Shown here: in pieces, positions 1-6,236 of the stretch
How positions within the stretch are numbered: position 1 is the stretch's first letter
Layout: every line of letters starts with the position of its first letter
Source of the DNA: an uncultured Clostridium sp.
GTDB lineage: Bacteria > Bacillota_A > Clostridia > Lachnospirales > Lachnospiraceae
NCBI GenBank assembly: GCA_947174825.1
Contig: CAMWKN010000057.1
Span: forward strand, 1 to 7,753
Direction of reading: 5' to 3'
DNA: 7,753 nt
The notes under the pieces: generated by a model
Database searches by the model: none
Seen by the model: the letters and a program-made list of their open reading frames with translations, nothing else
What the model was told of the DNA's origin: nothing
Position numbers and translations under genes: made by a program

Positions 1-913
1 CATAATAATTGATCAGGCATACTTCCTGCTCCCCATCTGTTACCTGACAGGATGGATGTTCTTTCAAAAATTTCTCTTTGGCAGCTTTGTAAGAATACTT
101 AGGTTTTGTATTAACCTGTTCTGGAAATGGATAATACGTGGATTGGAAATAACTGGTATTACCATCTTTATCTGCATGCACCGTTATTTCATTGGAAAAC
201 ACCCGAATTCCCTGATAGACCTGTCGGAAATGAAAGGTATATCCATATTCACTGGTGAAGCTGTCATATATCTGTAGCTCTGCAAAAGGATCCGTAATGC
301 CTAATGCTGATCTAATATGGTATAATGAATATAAAGCATCCTCATACGATTTCACCTTCATCGTACAGTATTTTCCATATACACTCTGTAAGTAGCCAAA
401 ATCATTGACCTCATAGAAAAAGTCTTCATCATTTCGGTTCATTATCACCAACTCATCTACGCTGTAATCCTTCATTTCTGACGTATGGACATCTGTCTTC
501 CCAATCACTGATAAGACAAACTCTTTTTTCAGCTTCTGTCCGTCAATCAGGATATGTGCTGTTATTGTAACATCCTTATCCTGTTTTGGACGACTGACCT
601 TTCCTGTCTGACTAACAATTTCTTCATCCGATGATTTCCATGTTACTTGCATCCGCTCTTTCGCAACATTAACAAAAGTAACATCATCAATAACGGAAGC
701 ATAACTGTTTCCTCCCTGGAAATCAACATAGACATAGTTCTTTGCATTGCCGACGTTTACTTCCGATTGCCCGATTTCTTCCTCTTCTTCCCTGTCATCT
801 GCCTCATACTTTTGAATGTTTTCTGTTTCCGATACCAGAACCAAATACCCGAGCAGCATAGAAATCATTACTGCCAGAATTAATAAAAATGTTACTACTA
901 TTTTCTTTCTCAT
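1..913 (-). CDS. Membrane-anchored or secreted protein with Ig-like and FTP/PepSY propeptide domains (C-terminus outside window)
   Basis: The reading frame is open from the ATG at 913 to the window edge, giving the first 304 residues. An ATTAGGAGGGCG ribosome binding site precedes the ATG. Residues 4-26 form a signal peptide or signal anchor, followed by an acidic linker (EEEEE around 43-47). Residues about 70-137 look like a bacterial Ig-like domain of the aBig kind (VTWKSSDEEIV, then TGKVSRP, VTITAHI and a terminal VLSVIG). Residues about 223-262 fit the FTP propeptide motif (YTFHFRQVYQGIRVFSNE, then VHADKDGNTSYF), with a PepSY-like helix starting near 273. In known families FTP and PepSY precede thermolysin-type (M4) metallopeptidases, so a catalytic domain may lie beyond the edge, but none is visible here. 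The gene starts 51 bp after agrB on the same strand with no clear terminator between, so it may be the third gene of the agrDB transcript. Confidence 0.8.
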   Translation of the reverse strand, partial: MRKKIVVTFLLILAVMISMLLGYLVLVSETENIQKYEADDREEEEEIGQSEVNVGNAKNYVYVDFQGGNSYASVIDDVTFVNVAKERMQVTWKSSDEEIVSQTGKVSRPKQDKDVTITAHILIDGQKLKKEFVLSVIGKTDVHTSEMKDYSVDELVIMNRNDEDFFYEVNDFGYLQSVYGKYCTMKVKSYEDALYSLYHIRSALGITDPFAELQIYDSFTSEYGYTFHFRQVYQGIRVFSNEITVHADKDGNTSYFQSTYYPFPEQVNTKPKYSYKAAKEKFLKEHPSCQVTDGEQEVCLINYY

Positions 914-964
914 ATGTTCGCCCTCCTAATTATTAATTGCCGGAAAAAATGAAAAACCGCCGCA

Positions 965-1540
965 TTAGAGATTATTCGTTTTATATTTGGCAAACACACA
1001 TGGCAGCTGTAGCAGGGCCGTTAAAATCATACTAATACCTACACAAGTTGAAAATCGCTCCAATCGAAATACATTCAACACCACATACACAAGCAGAAAC
1101 ATCACAACAAGAAGATGCGTCACATGTTTATACCGCATCTTTTCATTTTCCGTTATTCTTTTATTTTCCGAATCAATGGGACTGTTAATTGTAAGACTGA
1201 TTCCACTCACACACAACAGAATATGTATGATCCAACTGCTGTTTACAAATGCTACGATACACAAAGAGACCCCCAGCAGTCCTGTAGATGCCAGAAAACA
1301 CACATATGCATGTTTGGCATGATAACCGCCGCTGAACTTCCTGATAAGCATAAACGGCACAATAATAAGAATTCCTTCCCACCACATTCCCATTGCCCCG
1401 CTAGCAATCAAAAAGATTGCTAGCGGGGCAATAGAAATCAGAAAACTATAGATTGCATATTCATATAGCTCCCTGTCATTGGGTTCAATGGCTTTGTTTC
1501 TAATCAGCCAGGCACTCAACAACCCCAAAATATGTTCCAT
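965..1540 (-). CDS. agrB: AgrB-like accessory gene regulator protein, membrane peptidase that matures the AgrD signal
   Basis: This 191-residue, very hydrophobic protein has about six membrane segments. AgrB proteins are integral-membrane cysteine peptidases that cut the C-terminal tail off AgrD and form the thiolactone ring. The family signature is present: RKFSGGYHAKHAYVCF, with His74 and Cys81 separated as in the catalytic His77/Cys84 pair of Staphylococcus aureus AgrB (a comparison from memory). An upstream GTG (1543) is equally compatible with the AGGAG site, which lies 6 nt from the GTG and 9 nt from the ATG. The ATG overlaps the agrD stop as TGATG, so the two genes are translationally coupled. 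Gene order is agrD then agrB, the reverse of staphylococci. The coding sequence contains a perfect 18-bp inverted repeat (1392-1432). Length is typical for the family. Confidence 0.95.
   Translation of the reverse strand: MEHILGLLSAWLIRNKAIEPNDRELYEYAIYSFLISIAPLAIFLIASGAMGMWWEGILIIVPFMLIRKFSGGYHAKHAYVCFLASTGLLGVSLCIVAFVNSSWIIHILLCVSGISLTINSPIDSENKRITENEKMRYKHVTHLLVVMFLLVYVVLNVFRLERFSTCVGISMILTALLQLPCVFAKYKTNNL
1392..1432. repeat. Perfect 18-bp inverted repeat inside agrB
   Basis: ATTGCCCCGCTAGCAATC (1392-1409), a loop of five A, then its exact reverse complement (1415-1432). In the agrB mRNA this makes an 18-bp stem with a U5 loop, G/C-rich in its middle, about 110 nt after the agrB start codon. 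It encodes the first membrane segment (IAPLAIFLIASGAM). No T-run follows on either strand, so it is not a classical terminator. Confidence 0.9.
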
Positions 1541-1689
1541 CACTTATTTCTCCTAAAACGTGATAGGCTTTCCGGCGCTTTAGGCTGATATGCAAAATAA
1601 CATGATGTCGAATTTGCCTCTGTATGAAGCACACTATTGAGTGCCTTTACTACCAGTTTTGCTGACTTCTTTGTAATATCCTTCTTCAT
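1540..1689 (-). CDS. agrD: AgrD-like cyclic autoinducer peptide precursor (49 aa)
   Basis: The start was set at the ATG 1689 because GGAAGGAGG lies 6 nt upstream; an in-frame ATG further upstream (1728) has no such site. The product has the three parts of AgrD: a basic amphipathic N-terminal helix (MKKDITKKSAKLVVKALNSV) that would sit on the membrane, a short signal core (residues 25-34, ANSTSCYFAY), and a charged C-terminal recognition tail starting QPKAPESL. In AgrD families AgrB cuts between core and tail and closes a five-residue ring onto Cys or Ser. The predicted ring here is CYFAY (Cys30 to Tyr34), but SCYFA (Ser29 to Ala33) also fits, because YQPKAP would then align with the YEPKSP tail of Listeria AgrD. 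Its stop overlaps the agrB ATG. The signal would act outside the cell on the kinase encoded at 3123-4436. Confidence 0.93.
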   Translation of the reverse strand: MKKDITKKSAKLVVKALNSVLHTEANSTSCYFAYQPKAPESLSRFRRNK

Positions 1690-1741
1690 AAAATACCTCC
1701 TTCCAGTTAATAAAACTATAGTTTCCATTACATGTTAACCT

Positions 1742-1774
1742 ATATTATTACTTAATTCGACAAGGTATGCGCAA
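1742..1774 (-). promoter_or_regulatory. Candidate agrDB promoter
   Basis: Reading leftward, TTGCGC (1774-1769) is followed after 18 nt by TAATAA (1750-1745). TAATAT (1747-1742) is an alternative -10 with 21-nt spacing. The match is poor and the spacing long, as at activator-dependent agr promoters. The distance to the agrD start (about 55 nt) is reasonable. No better pair was found between agrD and the XRE gene. Confidence 0.35.
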
Positions 1775-1776
1775 AC

Positions 1777-1794
1777 AGACAAATATACCTGTCT
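1777..1794. promoter_or_regulatory. 18-bp dyad AGACA-N8-TGTCT next to the agrDB promoter
   Basis: AGACA (1777-1781) and TGTCT (1790-1794) form a perfect 5-bp dyad with an 8-bp centre, two bases outside the candidate -35 of agrDB. Position and spacing suit a dimeric regulator, either the LytTR or the XRE protein encoded here. The assignment is inference. Confidence 0.35.
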
Positions 1795-1833
1795 TTTGGT
1801 CAATTTCACTCTATTTCCGAATCTCTTTACACA

Positions 1834-1901
1834 TATAACAGAACATAGTAGATATAACATTATAAAATATAATATATAGCAGAATTATTCTGTATAACAT
1901 T
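1834..1901. promoter_or_regulatory. Control region before the XRE gene: TATAAT, 13-bp palindrome and three TATAACA repeats
   Basis: TATAACA occurs at 1834 and TATAACATT at 1853 and 1893 in direct orientation, starts 19 and 40 bp apart, close to two and four helical turns. A TATAAT box lies at 1868-1873 without a convincing -35. TTTACA at 1826-1831 is the best -35-like hexamer but is badly spaced for this box. Just downstream, CAGAATTATTCTG (1880-1892) is a perfect 13-bp palindrome placed where a repressor would block initiation. The sequence is very A/T-rich, so the direct repeats could be chance; the palindrome is the stronger signal. Confidence 0.45.
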
Positions 1902-1955
1902 CTTCTTTCCTCAAAAATTCCTTGTTATGATAATTCATGAAAGGGGGGCAATACC

Positions 1956-2309
1956 TTGCAGGAAGAACAATTTATGATCATGGGAAATCGTATCCGGCTT
2001 CGACGTAAAGGACTTGGTTTTACCCAAAACAAATTGGCAGAATTATTGGGAATATCTAACAACCATATGTCCGCCATTGAAAACGGCAGGGAAAAACCCA
2101 GTTTAGAAAAATTTATTACTCTGTGTGAGATACTAAAAACCACACCAGATTTTCTTCTCCTTGGAACAATTCATCCCAGCAGTATCCCACAAAATGTTAT
2201 TGATAATCTTCTCCTATGTAGTCCGGAAGATATCGAACTGACAGGGAAAATTGTGGAACTTATGGTTGCTCGTAATCAACATTCATGGAATAAAGATAAC
2301 CTAATCTGA
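1956..2309 (+). CDS. XRE/Cro-family helix-turn-helix transcriptional regulator
   Basis: The 117-residue product starts at TTG 1956, chosen because AAGGGGGG lies 7 nt upstream; the later ATG at 1974 has no site. Residues about 10-69 are a Cro/C1-type HTH: MGNRIRLRRK, then FTQNKLAELLGIS (helices 2 and 3 entry), the recognition part NNHMSAIENGREKPSLEK, and a closing helix ITLCEILKTTPDFLLLG. The rest (70-117) is a short tail, probably helical around 88-106, with no recognised effector domain. Proteins of this size bind DNA as dimers and usually repress. It sits between the divergent agrDB promoter and the two-component genes, so control of agr, of itself, or both is likely. The palindrome at 1880-1892 is the best candidate operator. 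There is no membrane segment. Confidence 0.9.
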   Translation: MQEEQFMIMGNRIRLRRKGLGFTQNKLAELLGISNNHMSAIENGREKPSLEKFITLCEILKTTPDFLLLGTIHPSSIPQNVIDNLLLCSPEDIELTGKIVELMVARNQHSWNKDNLI

Positions 2310-2318
2310 CAGATTACT

Positions 2319-2347
2319 TAAATATTTTCACACCTTTTCTAAATATT
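2319..2347. promoter_or_regulatory. Direct repeat TAAATATT, 21 bp apart, next to the two-component promoter
   Basis: TAAATATT occurs at 2319-2326 and 2340-2347. The starts are 21 bp apart, on the same face of the helix, and the second copy ends two bases before the -35. LytTR regulators such as AgrA and VirR bind pairs of about 9-bp direct repeats with this period next to -35 boxes. The repeat does not match the usual LytTR consensus, so binding is inferred from geometry only. Confidence 0.4.
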
Positions 2348-2349
2348 AT

Positions 2350-2377
2350 TTGCATTTTTCTTTATTATATGTATAAT
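2350..2377 (+). promoter_or_regulatory. Promoter of the response regulator-kinase operon
   Basis: TTGCAT (2350-2355), a 16-nt spacer, and a consensus TATAAT (2372-2377), 33 bp before the TTG start of the response regulator and after the XRE stop. It is the best sigma-A-type promoter in the window and implies the two-component genes can be expressed apart from the XRE gene. Confidence 0.65.
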
Positions 2378-2410
2378 GACAATATATAGGAAAAGAAAGG
2401 GTGTGTTTTT

Positions 2411-3118
2411 TTGCGTATACTAATTTGTGATGATGACCAATGTATTATTGAACAATTGCAAAAATATATTATTGAATTTTTTAAACGTACAAAACTTAAA
2501 GTACCTGAAATTCGGTCTTATCATAATGGCGAAGATCTTCTTTCTGATTCCAGTAAAAAAGATATTATTTTCCTTGACGTGGAAATGCCTGGTCTAAATG
2601 GCATTTATGTTGGCAGGGAATTGAAACGTGAAAACCAAAATGCTCTTATCTTTATTATTACTTCCTATGTGGAATACTTAGACGACGCCATGCGTTTTCA
2701 TGTGTTTCGCTACTTATCAAAACCACTGGATAAACAACGACTGTTTCGAAATATGAAGGATGCTATTCAAGTATACAATTCAACCAATATTAAAATCCCA
2801 ATTGAAACCAAAGACGGCATTTACACATGCATTGCATCAGATATTATCTTCATTGAAGCACAAGGCCGAACCGTAACCATTCATACATTAAACAGGGAAT
2901 TTGTCTCTACACAAAAAATGACGCACTGGCTTACTTTACTGGATATCCCCTGCTTCTTCCAGTCGCATCGCAGTTTCATTATTAACATGAAATATGTAAC
3001 TGATTTCGACCATTCCCTGATTCATCTCTATAACAACCAATATAATGCCTATTTGACAAAGAGAAAATATTCCCAGTTTAAGGAAGCCTATGTCTTATAT
3101 ATAGAAAGTACGAGGTAA
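2411..3118 (+). CDS. LytTR-family response regulator (AgrA-like)
   Basis: The product has 235 residues. The start is TTG 2411, with AAAGGGTG upstream; the frame begins at once with the receiver strand MRILICDDD, so nothing is missing. The receiver domain (1-120) has the acidic pair Asp7-Asp9, the phosphoacceptor Asp56 in IIFLDVEMPG, Thr84 in FIITSY and Lys104 in YLSKPLD. Residues about 128-232 are a LytTR DNA-binding domain (IPIETKDGIYTC, IIFIEAQGRTVTIHT, FFQSHRSFIINMKYV, LTKRKYSQFKEAY), the type in AgrA, which binds direct repeats. The kinase starts 4 bp after its stop, and the kinase's GAGGT site overlaps the end of this gene, so the pair is tightly coupled. By context it is the output of the agr circuit and may act on agrDB and on its own promoter. 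Its regulon beyond this locus cannot be read from the window. Confidence 0.95.
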   Translation: MRILICDDDQCIIEQLQKYIIEFFKRTKLKVPEIRSYHNGEDLLSDSSKKDIIFLDVEMPGLNGIYVGRELKRENQNALIFIITSYVEYLDDAMRFHVFRYLSKPLDKQRLFRNMKDAIQVYNSTNIKIPIETKDGIYTCIASDIIFIEAQGRTVTIHTLNREFVSTQKMTHWLTLLDIPCFFQSHRSFIINMKYVTDFDHSLIHLYNNQYNAYLTKRKYSQFKEAYVLYIESTR

Positions 3119-3122
3119 ACAT

Positions 3123-4436
3123 ATGATAATTACATTCTGTTACATCATCATCTATATCCTGGAAGCAAGCATTCTATGGCAATACTGCAAAAACCTGTTC
3201 CAACCAAAATACAGCAGAAAAACAGAATTCCTAGCTCTGTTTTTTTGTTACGCTCTCCTATTTTCTGGATCTTTGCTTGAAAATTTCTGGATCAATTTTT
3301 TCTTGTTTTTAATCATAAACTTTATCTACATTTTTTTAATGTATCACCTAAAATGGCTCACGGCTTTTCTCCATTCTTTTCTGATTACGATGATGATGGT
3401 ATTGAGTGAACTAGTTTTTTTCAGTATCCTATCATACTTTACATCTGATTTTTATGATAATCAAACTTATTTTAGAAACTTAATACTCCTGTCTGTTCCA
3501 AGTAAATTATTATATTTTCTTATACTCCAATGCACTTCTCTATACATCAAAAAAAGGAAAACCAGAGAACTCTCCTCTGATAAAAGTACTCTTTTTTTCC
3601 TTATAATTCCATTGATATCTGAATTCATTGCACACGTTTTGTCAATAGTCTGCCTGAATATCCACCTGTCCTTATTTTTAGATATACTGATATCGATCAG
3701 TATCCTTTTACTGCTAGCCATCAACATTTTTTTCGCATGGTTCCATACATCCATACAGGAAAAGAACCAACAATTTTTAGAACTGCAACTTCTCCAGCAA
3801 AAAGAATACGATACAGCCCTCTATTTTGAAGAACTACATAAACAAGATGAAAAACAGAAAATACTCATCCATGATATCAGAAGGCATCTCCTGTCGATTG
3901 CTGATTTAAATAAAAAACAGGAAACTGACAAAATTGCCTCCTACATCAATCAGATTATACAATCTTCCGATTTGCAGAATTCCGTGCGAGTCTGTGACAA
4001 TAACTTGTTGAATACCATCCTTTTCCGTGCAAAACGGCAATGCAAAGAATCCGATATTTCTTTTATTACCGACATTCGTTCCAAATGCATTGATTTTCTC
4101 CCGGAGTATGATATCACCGCCTTATTCAGCAACCTTTTGGATAATGCTCTGGATGCCGCAAAAGACATACCCGGTTCATTTATCGAATTGAACATTACCC
4201 CTCATAACAATAATGGTTTTATGATTACCATGATTAACTCTTGCCATAAAAATCCATTTTCAAAAGAAAATCACCAGCTGATTTCAACGAAGAAGAATAA
4301 ATGGAGACATGGTTACGGCATGAAAAGCATTCAGCGTATCATTGAAAAGTATGATGGGAATTCTCGTCTCTATTTTGATGAAAACAGCTTTACATTTCAT
4401 ACGATTATTATCTTGAAACAAAGAAATCAGGAATAG
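3123..4436 (+). CDS. AgrC-like sensor histidine kinase (GHKL ATPase, multi-TM peptide receptor)
   Basis: The 437-residue product starts at ATG 3123, 5 nt after GAGGTAA. Residues 1-207 form about six membrane helices with short loops, the layout of AgrC-type sensors that detect cyclic peptides at the membrane. A coiled-coil-like stretch (212-245, rich in Q, E and L) leads to the phosphoacceptor region ILIHDIRRHLLSI, with His250 as the likely phosphorylation site, as in the HPK10 group. The ATPase domain shows the N-box FSNLLDNALDAAKD (Asn337, Asn341) and the glycine motif RHGYGMKSIQRIIEKYDG (Gly397, Gly399). It is complete, with the length usual for AgrC. It is coupled to the response regulator 4 bp upstream and should phosphorylate its Asp56. 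The natural ligand is presumably the peptide encoded at 1540-1689, inferred from co-location. The next gene converges from the other strand, and no clear rho-independent terminator is seen after the stop. Confidence 0.95.
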   Translation: MIITFCYIIIYILEASILWQYCKNLFQPKYSRKTEFLALFFCYALLFSGSLLENFWINFFLFLIINFIYIFLMYHLKWLTAFLHSFLITMMMVLSELVFFSILSYFTSDFYDNQTYFRNLILLSVPSKLLYFLILQCTSLYIKKRKTRELSSDKSTLFFLIIPLISEFIAHVLSIVCLNIHLSLFLDILISISILLLLAINIFFAWFHTSIQEKNQQFLELQLLQQKEYDTALYFEELHKQDEKQKILIHDIRRHLLSIADLNKKQETDKIASYINQIIQSSDLQNSVRVCDNNLLNTILFRAKRQCKESDISFITDIRSKCIDFLPEYDITALFSNLLDNALDAAKDIPGSFIELNITPHNNNGFMITMINSCHKNPFSKENHQLISTKKNKWRHGYGMKSIQRIIEKYDGNSRLYFDENSFTFHTIIILKQRNQE

Positions 4437-4481
4437 CTGCCCATTCAACCCCGTCTCCATCATCAAAGCACGAAGCATAAC

Positions 4482-4702
4482 TTAATTGCATTTAATTCCT
4501 GCTTCTTTTGCAGCTATTTTTAATTCTTCATTATACTTATCCACCGAAATTTCCTTCAGGTTTTTCATGCTTTCTATAAAAGAAAGGTCATCAACAAATA
4601 TATACCAACATTGAAGATAATTAATATCGGCAAAATTCACAAGTACACTAGTTTTTATGTTTAAATTTTTTTATTATGTATTGGCTGCTTTAATTTTTTC
4701 AT
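4482..4702 (-). pseudogene. Small ORF of unknown function, broken at an A7 run
   Basis: An ATG at 4702, with AGAGG 6 nt upstream, opens a frame (MKKLKQPIHNKK) that stops after 13 codons at an A7 tract. The next frame is open for 62 codons to the TAA at 4484-4482 and reads like protein (NFADINYLQCWYIF, then DDLSFIESMKNLKEISV, ending KEAGIKCN). One extra A would join the two into a 73-residue product. The ORF lies 47 bp after the lipoprotein gene on the same strand. The tail vaguely recalls the C-termini of extracellular solute-binding proteins, but this is too weak to name it. It may be a frameshifted gene, a gene fragment, or a sequencing error at a homopolymer. The region 4437-4749 holds nothing else recognisable. 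Confidence 0.35.
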
Positions 4703-4749
4703 GGATTTCCTCTTCTTTTCAGATATAAAGCTTTTTCCATCTCATACTT

Positions 4750-5964
4750 CTACCATAGTTTTTTTACCAACAAGATGCCTTCTCCCCAATAATTCTCTTG
4801 TTCTACTGCCACATAAGAGTCACCAAGCAGTTCATTTCCCAATCTTCTCACGCACAACAATCCATCCCGTACATCTACCGTAATCGCACCATCATAATCC
4901 AAAATAATATCTTCCTGACCTGTAGCCAGATCTGTGCAAAATACAACATCAACCGTATGCGTAAGCACACAATTTCTATCTGCATAAATCAATTCTACAT
5001 CTTCATACTCATCTATTTTATCCAAAGTGTCTGTATTTTCGTTATAGCAGAAAGAAATGCTATAGTCAATACTACTCGTATCCATCTGCGATAAAAAACT
5101 CGGCGAACTTTGATAGATATTACAAACCCCATATAAAGTCCCCTCTACTTCCCATGCATAAGTAACCCAATTTTTTTCTTTCTTTTTCATCATTGCGTAC
5201 ATTTGTTGCAAATACTGTACATTCATCGCCCGTTCCGTGGTAGTCGCTAATTCTCCATCTACATATTCCGTAAAATAAAACTGCTGATTCTCATTTAGGT
5301 ATTTGTCATCACAGTAATACGTCTTTTTATGCATATAACCATCTGCCGGATAGCGATAAAATGTTTTAGACGCAATTTGCAAAGTATCGCCCTCCATTTC
5401 ATTCCAATCAGAAACCTTATTTGGAAAATCCTTTAAGAAATTTTCTTCACTTATATAATGTGTTGCCTCAATATGTCCTTCCTTGCATTCATACCCATCC
5501 AAAATATAATCTGGTTCCCAATACCCATAAATCATCCCATCTGAAACAAACATACGTTGAAAAGGCACGGGCACTTCCTGATATATAGAACCATCCGGAT
5601 AATACAACTTCAAATAAAAAGACCCCGGACGTTCTGACAATACATCAGATGCTTCTTTCTCAATCAAAACATAAAAATATTCCTTTCCTGCTGAAATTCC
5701 CCAACATGCTTCTGGCAGACTACTTTTTACAAGTTTCTCTTTCACGGTATCATAAAAATTTAAATTATCGGCACTGGGATATGCTATGATATTATCCATA
5801 TAGGCAAGCATAGGATAATCAAATACTCCATCAAGCTGGCTGCTCCATTTTCCCATATCCTCAGAATATTCTGTCCCATTTTGCGACCAACTTTGGTTCG
5901 TACAACTGCAAAATGATAACAAAATAACACATATACCAGCACACATTCCCCCTATTTTCCTCAT
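4750..5964 (-). CDS. Predicted secreted lipoprotein of unknown function (404 aa)
   Basis: The start was placed at ATG 5964 (MRKIGGMCAG), because AGGAGG lies 8 nt upstream and the product then opens with a proper export signal; the open frame extends 20 codons further up but without a site. Residues 1-21 are a lipoprotein-like signal: basic start, hydrophobic core ICVILLSF, and Cys21 after Ser20 as the probable lipidated residue (the box FCSC is not ideal). The mature part is rich in aromatic and acidic residues and in short beta-strands separated by turns (YFYVLIEKE, GMIYGYWEPDY, VTYAWEVEGTLYGVC, NCVLTHTVDVVF, GLLCVRRLGNELLG). This pattern resembles beta-propeller-like surface lipoproteins. 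I do not recognise the family and see no catalytic motif. It would sit on the outer face of the membrane. A small ORF overlaps its start and a broken ORF follows it. Confidence 0.85.
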   Translation of the reverse strand: MRKIGGMCAGICVILLSFCSCTNQSWSQNGTEYSEDMGKWSSQLDGVFDYPMLAYMDNIIAYPSADNLNFYDTVKEKLVKSSLPEACWGISAGKEYFYVLIEKEASDVLSERPGSFYLKLYYPDGSIYQEVPVPFQRMFVSDGMIYGYWEPDYILDGYECKEGHIEATHYISEENFLKDFPNKVSDWNEMEGDTLQIASKTFYRYPADGYMHKKTYYCDDKYLNENQQFYFTEYVDGELATTTERAMNVQYLQQMYAMMKKKEKNWVTYAWEVEGTLYGVCNIYQSSPSFLSQMDTSSIDYSISFCYNENTDTLDKIDEYEDVELIYADRNCVLTHTVDVVFCTDLATGQEDIILDYDGAITVDVRDGLLCVRRLGNELLGDSYVAVEQENYWGEGILLVKKLW

Positions 5965-6092
5965 AGCTTGCACCTCCTGTCTTTCATGGTTATCCAACTG
6001 TATTTTTTTGTTGCCGCATTCCATATATTCTTTTCCGCCACATCCCTATAGGCATTGTATATATAGGTTGCTTGGTTTCTTTCTAGTTCCAT
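5961..6092 (-). CDS. Possible 43-codon ORF overlapping the lipoprotein start
   Basis: The frame runs from ATG 6092 to a TGA that overlaps the lipoprotein ATG (CTATGA), the overlap typical of coupled genes. It begins MELERNQATYIYNAYRDVAE and ends KDRRCKL. The composition is plausible for a real peptide, but the nearest purine-rich stretch (GGTGGAAAA) is about 13 nt from the ATG, which is far. It could be a leader peptide, the tail of a lost upstream gene, or chance. No family is recognised. Confidence 0.25.
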   Translation of the reverse strand: MELERNQATYIYNAYRDVAEKNIWNAATKKYSWITMKDRRCKL

Positions 6093-6185
6093 TGAAAGGA
6101 AGCTTTTCCACCAGACAATATAGAATTATTATAATCTTACCATATCTGTAATACCTCTTTGCCTCTCCATACATTTCTCTGTATA

Positions 6186-6236
6186 ATATTATATGCTGTA
6201 TAGCATCATTTTCACATACTATACAGCATATAATAT
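6186..6236. repeat. Perfect 18-bp inverted repeat with 15-nt loop
   Basis: ATATTATATGCTGTATAG (6186-6203) and its exact reverse complement (6219-6236) flank a 15-nt loop. The stem is A/T-rich and neither strand continues into a T-run, so a terminator is unlikely. It lies about 220 bp upstream of the lipoprotein start. It could be a binding site for a dimeric regulator, a miniature mobile element, or an RNA hairpin in the 5' leader. The gene-free stretch 6093-6432 holds otherwise only the hairpins at 6332-6400. Confidence 0.8.

Noticed and set aside
56..883. Rightward ORFs of 73 and 78 codons at the left edge
   Set aside because: The opposite strand is open for 304 codons with a ribosome site, a signal sequence and domain motifs.
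987..1423. Rightward ORFs of 111 and 102 codons over agrB
   Set aside because: They are antisense shadows of agrB, with no ribosome sites and no protein-like composition; the agrB frame carries the family motif.
1392..1432. Terminator within agrB
   Set aside because: No T-run follows the stem on either strand, and it lies well inside an intact gene.
4701..5094. Rightward ORFs of 60 and 98 codons opposite the lipoprotein gene
   Set aside because: Shadows of the leftward coding frame, lacking ribosome sites; the leftward frame has a signal peptide and AGGAGG.
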